Origin: Dehalococcoidia bacterium
Lineage (GTDB): Bacteria; Chloroflexota; Dehalococcoidia; UBA2979
DNA: 64,000 nucleotides
Direction of reading: 5' to 3'
NCBI GenBank assembly: GCA_009692685.1
Contig: SHYS01000006.1
Coordinates: 81,033-145,032 of the forward strand
Positions 26,188 through 35,068 of this stretch are shown piece after piece. Every line of letters begins with the position of its first letter. Positions within the stretch are counted from its first letter, which is position 1. The notes below the pieces were generated by a model that was not told the DNA's origin, made no database searches, and saw only the letters and a program-made list of their open reading frames with translations. Position numbers and translations under genes: made by a program.

Positions 26188-27480
26188 TCAGTCCAGCGTC
26201 CTGAGTGGACGCTGGATGAGCGCAATCGCGACGCCGCTGGCGAGCATGACCCCGCCGACGATCGGGAAGAGCACCTGCATCCCGACGGCCTGCCCGATGA
26301 GGCCGATCGGGAGGCCCGAGACCTGGGCGAGACCCGGTGCGAGGAAGAGCAGCGCTGTCACTCTACCCAGGAGCTGCCTCGGAACCACGGTCTGCAGAAT
26401 GGTGGTCCCGACGGTCTGCTGGAGCTGGAAGGCGAGGCCGCCGAAGAGCATGGCGATGCCGGTGAGCGGAATCGACCTCGAGAAGGCGTAGACGACGACG
26501 GCGACGCCGTAGAGGACGCCGGCGCCGATGAAGATGCGCCCCTTGCCTCGATAGGAGCCCTTCGTGACCAGGTACACCGAGGCGCCGATCATCCCGACGG
26601 ACCAGAAGATGGTGAGGCGGCTCCAGCCTGCGGCGCCGAGGTCCAGCACGTCGTGCATCCACGCCGCGCCGAGCGTCCAGAGGACGTTCATCCCGCCGAA
26701 GACCGCGATCCACATCAACAGCACCGTCCATCGGACGGCGCTGTCCTGCTTGAGATAGGCGATGCCGTCCGCGACGTTGCCGAACAGCGATTGCTCGTGG
26801 GCGTGCACGTCGGCGGGACCGGCGCGCAGCCGCAGCTTCCAGAGCAGCCCGACGATGGCGAGGTGAGGCACGACGCCGATGGCGTACGTCGGGCCGAACC
26901 CGAGCGCCTCGACCAGCGTGCCGCCGAGGAAGTTCGCGAGGAGCATGACGACGGCCATCACGAGCCAGTTCAGCGTCACCGCGCTGGTGAGATGGTGGGT
27001 TGGCACGACGTCGGAGACCAGTGCGGTACGCGCCGCGAGGTCCTGCGCGTTCATCAGGCCGAACGTCGCGAAGAGCGGCAGGATGAGGAAGAACCACGCG
27101 CCGCCGTGCTCGGTGCCGGGGATCGCGAGGACGCCGGCGGTGATGCCGACTAGCACCGCGCCGGCGAGGTGTGAGGCGATGAGCGTCGTACGCCTCGGAT
27201 AGCGGTCTGCGAGCGCTCCGCCGAAGAGCGACCAGCCGAGGAAGGCGAGTCCGTTGACAGTGGCCAGCACGCCGAGGAGCAGGACGCGCCGGTCCTCGGG
27301 GGCGGCGCTGTTGACGTACCAGGCCTGCGAGAACCAGAGGAGCGGGCCCCGGAAGCCGGAGAAGAGCTGGGTGGCCAGCACGACCAAGAAGTCGTGGTTG
27401 CGCAGCAGCGACTCGTGCTCGGACGCTCCGACCGCCTCGGCGGCGGTCGAGGTCGAAGGCGCCGTTTCGGTCAGGGCCAT
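26188..27480 (-). CDS. MFS transporter, enterobactin-exporter-like
   Basis: A 430-residue major facilitator with about 12 hydrophobic segments. The cytoplasmic loop between helices 2 and 3 carries the MFS signature as GALADRYPRRTTLIASH. The fold and length resemble the MFS_3 group that includes the enterobactin exporter EntS. I took the ATG at 27480; a TTG directly before it is also open. Substrate unknown. The C-terminal coding bases (the IQRPLRTLD end) are partly repeated just after the stop, about 35 bp away. Confidence 0.88.
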   Translation of the reverse strand: MALTETAPSTSTAAEAVGASEHESLLRNHDFLVVLATQLFSGFRGPLLWFSQAWYVNSAAPEDRRVLLLGVLATVNGLAFLGWSLFGGALADRYPRRTTLIASHLAGAVLVGITAGVLAIPGTEHGGAWFFLILPLFATFGLMNAQDLAARTALVSDVVPTHHLTSAVTLNWLVMAVVMLLANFLGGTLVEALGFGPTYAIGVVPHLAIVGLLWKLRLRAGPADVHAHEQSLFGNVADGIAYLKQDSAVRWTVLLMWIAVFGGMNVLWTLGAAWMHDVLDLGAAGWSRLTIFWSVGMIGASVYLVTKGSYRGKGRIFIGAGVLYGVAVVVYAFSRSIPLTGIAMLFGGLAFQLQQTVGTTILQTVVPRQLLGRVTALLFLAPGLAQVSGLPIGLIGQAVGMQVLFPIVGGVMLASGVAIALIQRPLRTLD

Positions 27481-27572
27481 CAACGTATGTTACCCCGAGG
27501 CCGGGCGAGGCGCCGCGATCGCTCACGCTCGCCTGATCCGCTTGTCGGGCCAGCGCTGCTAACCTCGACGGC

Positions 27573-28583
27573 ATGCCGGGCGCTATCAAACTCGGAACGG
27601 CCTCCTGGACCGACAAGCCGCTGAGCGAGGCGGGTACGTTCTATCCTCGAGAGGCGCGCACGCCCGAGGCGCGGCTGCGCTACTACGCCAGTCGCTTCCC
27701 CCTCGTTGAGGCAGACACCACCTACTACGGTCTCCCCACGGAGCAGCTCGCGCGCTCGTGGGTTGAGCGCACCCCACCCGGGTTTACCTTCGATGTGAAG
27801 GCGTACTCGCTGTTCACCCAGCACCCGACGCCGGTGCAGCGACTGCCGAAGTCGATTCAGGAGGCGCTCCCGGAGCGACTGGCAAGGAAGCGCCAGTTCT
27901 ATCGCGACGAGGCGCCCGCGGAGATCGTCGACCTGTGCTGGTCCACCTTCGTAGATGCGCTGCGCCCACTGCTGGAGGCGGGCCGGATGGGCGTGGTGGT
28001 CTTCCAGTTCCCCAAGTGGGTGTTTCCGGGCGCGGACAGCCTGCGCTACCTCGAGGAGGTTCGCGACCGCCTGGGGCCATACCGCGCTGCCATCGAGTTC
28101 CGGTCCGACCTCTGGATGAACGCCGAGCACCAGGAGACAACGCTGGCGCAGCTCGGCGACCTCGGATTCACCTACGTCTGCGTCGATGAGCCGCAGGGCT
28201 CTCACTCCTCCGTGCCGCCGGTCGCCGCCGTGACCAATTCGGAGCTTGGCTTTGTGCGTTTCCACGGTCGTAACGCGGAGATGTGGGAGGCCCGAACGAA
28301 CACCTCTTCCGAGCGTTTCGATTACTACTACAACGCCGCGGAACTCGATGAGTGGACCGCGAAGATCGCGCGCATCGCCGAGGTGGCCGCCGAGGTTCAC
28401 CTCATCATGAACACCAACAACTTCGATCAGGGGCCCGTAAACTCCGCGCTGCTCGCGCAGCGCCTCGAGGTCGCAGGCATGCGACACGTCGAGTGGCCGC
28501 CCTCGGCGGACGTGCCGCAGCCCGTCTCGGAGGCGGGCGGCATGGCCGAGCCGGCCTCGAGTGGTCAGGGGCGCTTGCTGTGA
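27573..28583 (+). CDS. DUF72 family protein
   Basis: A 336-residue TIM-barrel-like protein of the widespread DUF72 family. Recognisable segments are KLGTASWTDKPL, FPLVEADTTYYGLP, TPPGFTFDVKAYSLFT, GVVVFQFPKWV, AIEFRSDLWM and YVCVDEPQ. The C-terminal region has FVRFHGRNAEMW and HLIMNTNNFDQGPVNS. Biochemical function of the family is unknown. Its TGA overlaps the GTG of the next gene (GTGA), the first of three such joints in a row. Confidence 0.88.
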   Translation: MPGAIKLGTASWTDKPLSEAGTFYPREARTPEARLRYYASRFPLVEADTTYYGLPTEQLARSWVERTPPGFTFDVKAYSLFTQHPTPVQRLPKSIQEALPERLARKRQFYRDEAPAEIVDLCWSTFVDALRPLLEAGRMGVVVFQFPKWVFPGADSLRYLEEVRDRLGPYRAAIEFRSDLWMNAEHQETTLAQLGDLGFTYVCVDEPQGSHSSVPPVAAVTNSELGFVRFHGRNAEMWEARTNTSSERFDYYYNAAELDEWTAKIARIAEVAAEVHLIMNTNNFDQGPVNSALLAQRLEVAGMRHVEWPPSADVPQPVSEAGGMAEPASSGQGRLL

Positions 28584-29563
28584 GCGGCGCGCGCATGCCT
28601 CGGAGCGACGGCTGGTCGAGGCGGCGGGCGCTGGGGCTGCTCGGCTCCGGCACGCTGGCCATTGCCGGCGCAGCGCTCCTCGGCTGTGGGAACGAGGGGG
28701 CTTGTCGAGGTGACGGGTCCGGCTGAGCAGCCCCTCGAGGTCGCAATGGCGCCGGCCGCACCGCCAACTCCCGAGCCACCGAATGGCCCGCCGCCTGCGA
28801 TCGCCGCTGGGAGCAGCACGCGGATGATGCTGGAGGGCACGCCGTGGCAGGCGCCGCTGGTGCTCACGCACTCGGGACAGCCGGGGTCGCTCGTCCTCAT
28901 CCTCGGTGGGGTGCACGGCAACGAGCCAGGTGGCTGGGAGGCCGCCGAGGCGATCGCGGACTGGCAGCCGAAGGCCGGGAGCCTCCTCGTGATTCCGCGG
29001 GCGAACGTCGTCGCGACGCGAGTCTTCGAGCAGACGCTGCCCGAGCTGGGGGACCTCAACCGGCTCTACCCCGGCTCCGAGGGCGCCGCGCTCCCGATGT
29101 CGAGGATGGCGGCGGCGATTATCAAACTCGCGCGGGAGTTCGAGGTTGACCTGGTCATCGACCTGCACGAGTCGTTGGGCTTCTACCTCGAGCGCGGGGC
29201 GAACAATGGGACAGCCTTCATCGGTCAGGCGGTCGCGAAGGGCAACGGACCGCTGCCGAACTCGTACTTCACGGAGGCGGTGGCGGCCGTCAACGCTCGC
29301 ATCACCCCTCGGGAGGAGCTGACCTTCCGAGGCCGAATTGGGCCGCCTAACCACACCACCTTCCCATCGGCTTCGCCGACGCCCGGTCTCGGGGCGTTAT
29401 TCCCGGCGGAGCCAGCACGTTGGCGCTTAGCATCGGGTTGCACGTGCCCGGCGCTACGGCGGCGCTGATCGAGATGGGCCCGATCTCTCAGCCGGAGTTG
29501 CGACGCAGCGCGCTGCACCAGCTGTTCGCTACCGAGGTGCTCACGCGCCACGGGACGCTGTGA
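28580..29563 (+). pseudogene. Succinylglutamate desuccinylase/M14-like lipoprotein with two frameshifts
   Basis: The GTG at 28580 starts a twin-arginine/lipoprotein signal (SRRRALGLLGSGTLAIAGAA then LLGCG). At the G5 run 28696-28700 the protein moves to another frame (LVEVTGPAEQ) and continues with a zinc-carboxypeptidase core: LVLILGGVHGNEPGGWEAAE, DLNRLYPGS and DLVIDLHES. At the G4 run 29391-29394 it returns to the first frame (GVIPGGASTLALSIGLHVPG) and ends at TGA 29561. Zinc ligands HxxE and His in LHES are intact. Two compensating indels in G runs suggest sequencing error, though decay is possible given the neighbours. Confidence 0.75.
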
Positions 29564-30565
29564 TCGTGCGCCGACCCGCGACGCTGCGCCGTCTGCTGTC
29601 GAGGGTGCTCGTGCTGCTTGCCGTCCTTGTCTTGCCGGTGATGGCTTGTTTCGGCGGTAACGAAGGGGGAGGGCGGGTCGAGCCAACCGCCTCCGCGACG
29701 GGTGTAGCGACGCCCGCCTCGACGGCTGCGCCATCGACGCCCACACCGCCGCCGTGGCCGGTCGCCGCTGTGCTGCCGGAGAAGGCGCGGGCGCGCATCA
29801 CCACGGACAACCTCAACGTACGCGTGGCGCCGAGCACTAACTCGGCCGCGATCGGACTGCTGCAACCCGGCGACGACATCGCGATTGCCGGTCGCTCCTC
29901 GGACGGTCAGTGGCGGGCGATCGTCAACACGGGATGGACGGTGTACCGACGCGAGTGAGTGCAGCTGAGCGTCGACATGCGCACGCTGCCCGAGATCGGT
30001 CCTCGACAGATCGTGCCGCCGGACCACCCGCCGGGCACCAGCAGCAGCTACCCCGCTGCGGACGTGGTCATCGAGGCGGCGCTGGCACAGGACATCCCGC
30101 GCCTGGTGGTCCTGACGGAGACGATTGCGACGCAGTGCTCGAACACGTCGGGGCTCGGTAGACCGCCACCGTGCAGCATGCGGCCGGGTGCGGCACCGGG
30201 GACCGTTCTCGATGTGTTTCCGACGGGCGGTATGCGATGGCGAATACCAGCTCAAGGAGAGCCTGCAGCGTTTCCTCGCGAGGTTGTACGAGTCCGGCGG
30301 CGCGACCCACGCACCATTACGGCTCTACGCGGTGATCGAGGCGCCACGCCAGCAGTCGTCGTTCTTCCCCGATTGGCGCTGGGTTGCTATCTTCGCGCTA
30401 CCGGACGGCACCGGGCGCGCGCTCGGGATCAACGAGAAGGGCCTCGTGCGTGTCGACCTGGGATGCCAGGTACAGGCCGAGGACATGCTGCTGCTGCGCC
30501 CGTTCGAGGCGCCGGTCTTCGTGTTGCCGCCCGTGTTGACGCTGCCGGTGCATCCTCGACCGTGA
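29560..30565 (+). pseudogene. SH3-domain lipoprotein with in-frame TGA and a frameshift
   Basis: The GTG at 29560 begins a lipoprotein signal (LLAVLVLPVMAC). A Thr/Pro linker and a bacterial SH3 domain follow (NLNVRVAPSTNSAAIGLLQPGDDIAIAGR to WTVYRRE). A TGA at 29956-29958 interrupts, after which the same frame continues VQLSVDMRTLPEIGPRQI. Between about 30150 and 30240 coding moves to another frame (GEYQLKESLQRFLARLYESG), ending at TGA 30563. The TGA fits a Trp codon changed by one transition. The role is unknown; envelope-associated peptide binding is typical of such domains. Confidence 0.65.
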
Positions 30566-31035
30566 GCGGCCTCGAGATTGCGCGGGTTCGCTCCGTCGAG
30601 GAGATGGTGGCCGCCCTCGAGGTGCGCCGCGCGGTCTTCATCGATGAGCAGGGCGTCCCGGAATCCGAGGAGATTGATCGGCACGATGGTGACCCCGCCG
30701 CGGTGACGAGTGCCGTGCACGTGCTGGCCCGCCTCGATGGGCGGGCGGTGGCGACCGGGCGCATGTTACTCGTGTACGAGCGTGACTCGAACGCGCACAT
30801 TGGCCGCGTGGCCGTGCTCGCCGACGAGCGCCGCAGCGGTGTGAGCAGAGCGGTGATGCGTGCCCTGGAGGCGGAGGCGCGCCAGCGAGGCTTCGCGGGG
30901 ATCACCCTCGCGGCACAGCTACACGCGATCCCGTTCTACGAGCGTCTCGGCTACGTCTCGCGCGGCAAGGTCTGCCTCGATGCCGCAATCGCGCATCGAT
31001 GGATGGACCTGCAGTTCGAGGTGGATCCGAGCTAG
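30562..31035 (+). CDS. GNAT-family N-acyltransferase, YjcF-like
   Basis: A 157-residue acetyltransferase with VRRAVFIDEQGVPESEEID, a pattern typical of the YjcF/ElaA-like GNAT group, then HIGRVAVLADERRSGVSRAVMRALE as the acetyl-CoA loop region and HAIPFYERLGYVSRG as motif B. The usual RGxGxG loop is RRSGVSR here, slightly degenerate. The GTG start overlaps the preceding stop (GTGA). The last 4 bp overlap the stop of the convergent hydrolase. Substrate unknown. Confidence 0.85.
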   Translation: MSGLEIARVRSVEEMVAALEVRRAVFIDEQGVPESEEIDRHDGDPAAVTSAVHVLARLDGRAVATGRMLLVYERDSNAHIGRVAVLADERRSGVSRAVMRALEAEARQRGFAGITLAAQLHAIPFYERLGYVSRGKVCLDAAIAHRWMDLQFEVDPS

Positions 31036-31910
31036 ATCAGCGCGCTCGACAGGCTCTGCAAGAACTCCCGGATCGTGAGCGCAAGCATCGCGGGCTGGTC
31101 GGTCGGCACCGAGTGCCCAGCCTCCTCGATGAGTGAGACGCGCGATCCCGAAATGCGGCGGTGCAGTCGTTGAACGGCTTCCGAGGTGAGCATGTCGGTC
31201 TCGGCGCCGCGGATGATCATCACCGGGCACTGCACGCGATCCACGCTGTCCCAGAGGTCGGACAGGCGGCGCTGTCCGGGGTCTGGCTCAGGCGGGCGCG
31301 CGTTCGAGTCGCGGAAGAGTGGGTCGAAGTCCCAGACGTAAGCGCCGTCCGTGGTGACAGAAAGTGCCGAGCGTACGCGGCGCTCCGCCTGCTCAGGTGT
31401 CATGTAGGGGTAAGACTCGTGGATGACTTCGGCGGCCTCGCTTACCGAGTCGAAGGAGGGCGGCGCGGTGACCAGCAGCTTGCGCAGGTTCTCGATCCCA
31501 GAGCGCAGGACCTCGGGAGCCGTCTCGATGACCACGAGGGCGCTGACAACGTCCGGGTGCTCTGCGGCGTAGCAGAGCGCATTCGCGCCACCCATGCCGT
31601 GCCCGACGATCGTGAGGCTCCGCAGTCCCAGAACGGCGATGATCGCACCCAGGTCCTCGATCTGCGTGGCCCGCGTGTAGTCGCGATCCGGCGCACGCTG
31701 CGAACGGCCGTGGCCGCGCTGGTCGATCGCGATCACTCGATACTCTCGGGCGAGATCGGCGGCGGTCTCTTCCCAGGCAGCCTTCGTCTCGGCGAAGCCG
31801 TGGAGCAGCACCACCGCGTGGCGGCTCCGGGCGTCACCCCACTCCTGATACTGGAACTGGAGGCCGTTGGCCTCGATGGAGACCTCGTTCGTGCGGTGTG
31901 CGCCAGCCAT
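31032..31910 (-). CDS. Alpha/beta hydrolase with Gly replacing the nucleophile Ser
   Basis: A 292-residue alpha/beta-hydrolase-fold protein: VVLLHGFAETKAAWEETA, RVIAIDQRGHGRSQRAPDRD, and a nucleophile elbow that reads VGHGMGG where VGHSMGG is expected (G105). The acid region (RGAETDMLTS) and the catalytic His (EEAGHSVPTDQP) are in place. Ser-to-Gly needs one base change (AGC to GGC). The protein is otherwise intact and full length, so it is either a recently inactivated hydrolase or a non-hydrolytic member. It is convergent with the GNAT gene. Confidence 0.85.
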   Translation of the reverse strand: MAGAHRTNEVSIEANGLQFQYQEWGDARSRHAVVLLHGFAETKAAWEETAADLAREYRVIAIDQRGHGRSQRAPDRDYTRATQIEDLGAIIAVLGLRSLTIVGHGMGGANALCYAAEHPDVVSALVVIETAPEVLRSGIENLRKLLVTAPPSFDSVSEAAEVIHESYPYMTPEQAERRVRSALSVTTDGAYVWDFDPLFRDSNARPPEPDPGQRRLSDLWDSVDRVQCPVMIIRGAETDMLTSEAVQRLHRRISGSRVSLIEEAGHSVPTDQPAMLALTIREFLQSLSSALI

Positions 31911-32038
31911 GAGCCTTGGGCGTCCTTCGTGTAGTGCGGGCGGGGATGCGGCAGATTGCCGCCGATGATAAGCAGTCTAACAGCGCGACTCGCTACACCC
32001 TAGTGATCGAGTTCGTACGTGATGAAGATATTCAGAGG

Positions 32039-32983
32039 CTAGAGCGCGGCGACTAGGACGCTTGCCATCGGCGGCAGGCCCTCGGCGAGGGGCATCCAGC
32101 TTGCGCCGCCGTCGTGTGAGCCCCACGCGGTGCCATCCGCGAGGGCGAACAGGGTGTCCTCGCTGTCCCAGACACGGGTCACCAGCGGTGCTCGTGCGAA
32201 CTCGTCACACTCGCCTAGGGCCATGCGCTCCCACGTGAGCCCCGCGTTGATCGAGCGAAAGAGCGCGCCGTCCTCGCCGCTCGCACCCCGGCAGACCGAG
32301 AGAATGATGCGGTCCGGTGTTGCGGGGATCACGGCCACGTCCCACGCACGGGGCCGGTCTAGCCCGCGCAGGGACTGCACCCAGGAGAAGCCGCCGTCGT
32401 CGGTGCGATAGAAGCCGGAATCCGTGATTGCGTACAGACGATCGCCGCGTTCGGGGTGATCCCAGAGGCGGCGAACCATCGGGTCGAGGCCGTCGGAGCG
32501 ACGCATCCAGGTGGCGCCCTTGTCCCTCGATCCCCACGCTCCGGCGCCCGAGACGCCCGCGACTACGCCCTCGTCCGGGAAGACGATGCCGGCGACGTAC
32601 GGCGCGCTGGCGCCGGGCGGGGTCTTGAGGCTGCGCTCGTGCTTGAGCAGGGCGGGGATGCCCTCGACGGTGGTCCATGTCGAGCCACGGTCACGAGAGA
32701 CGAGAAGGCCAGCCGGCTCTAGGCCGAGGTAGAGCGCGCCGTCGGCCCCAACTCGGACGGCGCGGACGCTCGGGCGTCCGTCGCCCGGCGCCGACAGGTC
32801 CTCTGCGAGGCGTGCCCAGGACTTGCCCGCGTGCATCCACGCCCCGACCTCGGGGCCCGCGGCGAGGGCAACGCCGTCGCGGTAGTCGATAGTGGTGATG
32901 GCGCCCGTGATCCGGCGCTGCGGCGCGTCGCCGGGGATGAACTCCAGGAGCCCCTCGTTAGTTCCGATCAGCAGCCCCAGCAT
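32039..32983 (-). CDS. BNR/sialidase-like beta-propeller protein
   Basis: A 314-residue protein built from Asp-box/BNR repeats: SRDRGSTWTTVEG, SRDKGATWMRRSDG, TDDGGFSWVQSL, SINAGLTWERM and SHDGGASWMPL. This gives about five blades of a WD40/YVTN/BNR-like propeller. There is no signal peptide. Similar cytosolic propellers are annotated as photosystem assembly-like or glycosyl-hydrolase-like, usually without known activity. Its ATG overlaps the Sir2 stop by ATGA, so it is the second gene of a Sir2-propeller pair. Confidence 0.85.
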   Translation of the reverse strand: MLGLLIGTNEGLLEFIPGDAPQRRITGAITTIDYRDGVALAAGPEVGAWMHAGKSWARLAEDLSAPGDGRPSVRAVRVGADGALYLGLEPAGLLVSRDRGSTWTTVEGIPALLKHERSLKTPPGASAPYVAGIVFPDEGVVAGVSGAGAWGSRDKGATWMRRSDGLDPMVRRLWDHPERGDRLYAITDSGFYRTDDGGFSWVQSLRGLDRPRAWDVAVIPATPDRIILSVCRGASGEDGALFRSINAGLTWERMALGECDEFARAPLVTRVWDSEDTLFALADGTAWGSHDGGASWMPLAEGLPPMASVLVAAL

Positions 32984-33807
32984 CAGGAGGATGCGTCCGC
33001 TGTGCCTGTGGCGGGGAGTGAGCGCCGGTCGCGTAGCGCCTGAACGAGGCGAGGGAGGACGTCTCCCGAACTGCCACGAATGGCGATCGCGACCAACGGC
33101 GTGAGGGGCGTCGGCTCCTGGTTCACCTCGACGAGTGGCACGCCTCGCTGCGCCGCGATGATCGGGTATTGCGCGGCAGGGTAGACAACGGCCGAGGCGC
33201 CGACGCTGAGAAAGAGGTCAGCACGCGCGGTCTCTTCGGCACAGCGCCGGAGCGCGGCCGGCGGGATAGGTTCTCCGAACATCACGGTGTCGCCCTTCAC
33301 GATGCCCGTGCACCCGGGCTGTGCACACCTTGGCGGCAGATCCATGGGTTCGACAGGAAACTCGGCCCGAGGCCAGCGCGACTCGCAGACGATGCAACGC
33401 ATCCAGAAACGGTTGCCGTGGATCTCCGTGAGCAACCGCTGTCCGGCTCGGCGGTGGAGGTTGTCGATGTTCTGCGAGATCACGTGGGCGACCGCGCCCA
33501 GCGCTTCCAGTTCTGCGAGTGCAACGTGCCCGGCGTTCTGTTGCGCGGCGTCGAGCGCGGTGGCGAACTCGTCGCTGCCTTCCTGCTCCAGCCGGCGCTC
33601 CCACCAGCGCTTTGGGTCCATCGCGAACGTCTCGTATTGGTTGAGGGGAGGCTCGCCGCGTGTCGTCCAGAGTCCGCCTTCACCTCGGAAGGTGGGGATG
33701 CCGGACTCCTTCGACATGCCGGCACCTGCCAGGACTACGGCGTGACGCGCGCCGGCCAGCAGCGCCGCGGCTTCCTCGATGTCGGTGGTGGCGTGGGGGG
33801 TGGTCAT
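32983..33807 (-). CDS. Sir2-family NAD-dependent protein deacylase
   Basis: A 274-residue sirtuin. The NAD-binding motif is VLAGAGMSKESGIPTFRG; the catalytic segment SQNIDNLHRRAG leads to the active-site His in EIHGN. A four-Cys zinc site follows (CIVC and CAQPGC), then GDTVMFGEPIP and the ribose loop LSVGASAVVYPAAQYP. It should remove acyl groups from lysines. The ATG at 33807 is the conserved start; upstream open codons do not look conserved. The two GNAT genes nearby are possible but unproven counterparts. Confidence 0.93.
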   Translation of the reverse strand: MTTPHATTDIEEAAALLAGARHAVVLAGAGMSKESGIPTFRGEGGLWTTRGEPPLNQYETFAMDPKRWWERRLEQEGSDEFATALDAAQQNAGHVALAELEALGAVAHVISQNIDNLHRRAGQRLLTEIHGNRFWMRCIVCESRWPRAEFPVEPMDLPPRCAQPGCTGIVKGDTVMFGEPIPPAALRRCAEETARADLFLSVGASAVVYPAAQYPIIAAQRGVPLVEVNQEPTPLTPLVAIAIRGSSGDVLPRLVQALRDRRSLPATGTADASS

Positions 33808-33933
33808 CGGGCCGATCGTAGCCAGCGTGGTGGGGCGGCAACAAGGGCACGTTGTAGGGGTCGCAGTCGCGCGCCGGCGGCGCGATGATGAGTCTATGAC
33901 CGAGTCACCAATCCCCTGGTCTCTCGGGCCGTC

Positions 33934-34524
33934 GTGCTGAGGTACGACCGCAGGCGCTTGCTGCGCCACCTCGCGGCGGCCGTGTTTATCGTGGCTGTGG
34001 GTGGGGGGTTCGTGTGGCAGCAGCTCGAGGCGCCGGTGGGGACGCCGAGCGGTGCGGTGCTCGGCCCGCTCGATGAGCGCACGGTCGACGTAGGCCAGCT
34101 CGCGCCCGACTTTGTCCTGGAGGCACGGGTGACCACCTCGGCGCTGCGTCTCTCTGACCTCCGAGGGCAGGTCGTAGTCCTCAACTTCTGGGCGTCGTGG
34201 TGCGGGCCGTGCCGGCAGGAGATGCCGGAGTTCCAGGCGGACTACGCACGTCGAGGTCCGCAACGCGACGTCGTGATCGTGGCCGTCAACGCACTGTCCC
34301 TGGACTCTCGCCGTGATGCCGAGCGGTTTGTCGAGGAGATGGAGGTGACGTTCCCGGTGGTGTTCGACGTCTCGGGCGCCGTCGGTGAGCGCTACCGCGT
34401 GCGCGGTCTGCCCTCGACGTTCTTCATCGACCGTGCTGGTGTCGTGCGCGCAGCAACGTTCGGGCCGGTATTCGGCGACCTCCTCGGCGAGGGCATCGCC
34501 AAGGCGGAGGCAGGCGGGGGCTAG
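33934..34524 (+). CDS. TlpA/ResA-like membrane-anchored thioredoxin
   Basis: A 196-residue protein with an N-terminal signal anchor (LLRHLAAAVFIVAVGGGFVW) and an extracytoplasmic thioredoxin domain. The redox motif is NFWASWCGPCRQEMPEF, with Cys 90 and Cys 93. The cis-Pro region is RVRGLPSTFFIDRAGVVRA. It belongs to the AhpC-TSA/redoxin group used in cytochrome c maturation or periplasmic thiol reduction. The start is a GTG. It is complete, unlike the UGA-containing thioredoxin-like gene 5 kb away, with which it should not be confused. Confidence 0.9.
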   Translation: MLRYDRRRLLRHLAAAVFIVAVGGGFVWQQLEAPVGTPSGAVLGPLDERTVDVGQLAPDFVLEARVTTSALRLSDLRGQVVVLNFWASWCGPCRQEMPEFQADYARRGPQRDVVIVAVNALSLDSRRDAERFVEEMEVTFPVVFDVSGAVGERYRVRGLPSTFFIDRAGVVRAATFGPVFGDLLGEGIAKAEAGGG

Positions 34525-34742
34525 ATCTGCGCCTCGATGAGTAGCGTCCGCGCCTCGGGCTCTGGAACGGCAATGCCGTCCTCGCGCATGCCGTCCAAGT
34601 GAAAGGCGAGTGCCTCACGGATGTTGCGCTCAACTTCCTCGCGTGTATCGCCGACTGCGACGCAGTCGTGGAGGTCGGGCACGTACGCAGAGTAATTGCC
34701 CGCGGCTTTCTCTACGACCGCGGCGTACTTGAGCGCTTTCAT
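34521..34742 (-). CDS. hicB: HicB-family antitoxin
   Basis: A 73-residue partial-RNase-H-fold protein: YAAVVEKAAGNYSAYVPDLHDCVAVGDTREEVERNIREAL, the standard HicB core. It lacks a C-terminal DNA-binding domain. Its ATG overlaps the stop of hicA by ATGA, giving the toxin-first order common for hicAB. The last 4 bp overlap the convergent TlpA-like gene. Confidence 0.88.
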   Translation of the reverse strand: MKALKYAAVVEKAAGNYSAYVPDLHDCVAVGDTREEVERNIREALAFHLDGMREDGIAVPEPEARTLLIEAQI

Positions 34743-34954
34743 CTTGTGCTGTCCCTGTCGATCCCTGCCTGTCTGAGGATACTCAGCCATGTGCCGGTTG
34801 GAAGATCGGCGTTCGTCGAACCCGGGATTGGCACGCGTCCGGACCTCGTGAGGTGCTTGTACTGACCGTAACTCCCGCGTGTCGCCACTAGGTACCAGCC
34901 GGCGGCCTCGATCAGCCGAATCGCGTCGCGGACCTTCGGTATCTTCGCTCTCAT
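34739..34954 (-). CDS. hicA: HicA-family mRNA interferase (atypical active site)
   Basis: A 71-residue double-stranded-RNA-binding-fold toxin: KVRDAIRLIEAAGWYLVATRGSYGQYKHLTRSGRVPIPG. Most HicA proteins have GSH at the GSY position, and that His is the catalytic residue. Here it is Tyr, with a later His in QYKH. Activity may be altered or lost, though such variants exist in the family. The ATG at 34954 begins the conserved part. Confidence 0.82.
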   Translation of the reverse strand: MRAKIPKVRDAIRLIEAAGWYLVATRGSYGQYKHLTRSGRVPIPGSTNADLPTGTWLSILRQAGIDRDSTR

Positions 34955-35068
34955 GAACCCGTCTGAGCAGCGCAGTCTAGATGCCCTCCACGTTCCCGCA
35001 CATCCCATCGAGCTGTGACACGCACTACCATGCGCGCGCGGAATGGCCGTTCAGGGAAGTGGTGAACC

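Noticed and set aside
29956..29958. Genome-wide UGA = Trp recoding
   Set aside because: TGA is the normal stop of many intact genes in the window, and TGG is used for Trp throughout.
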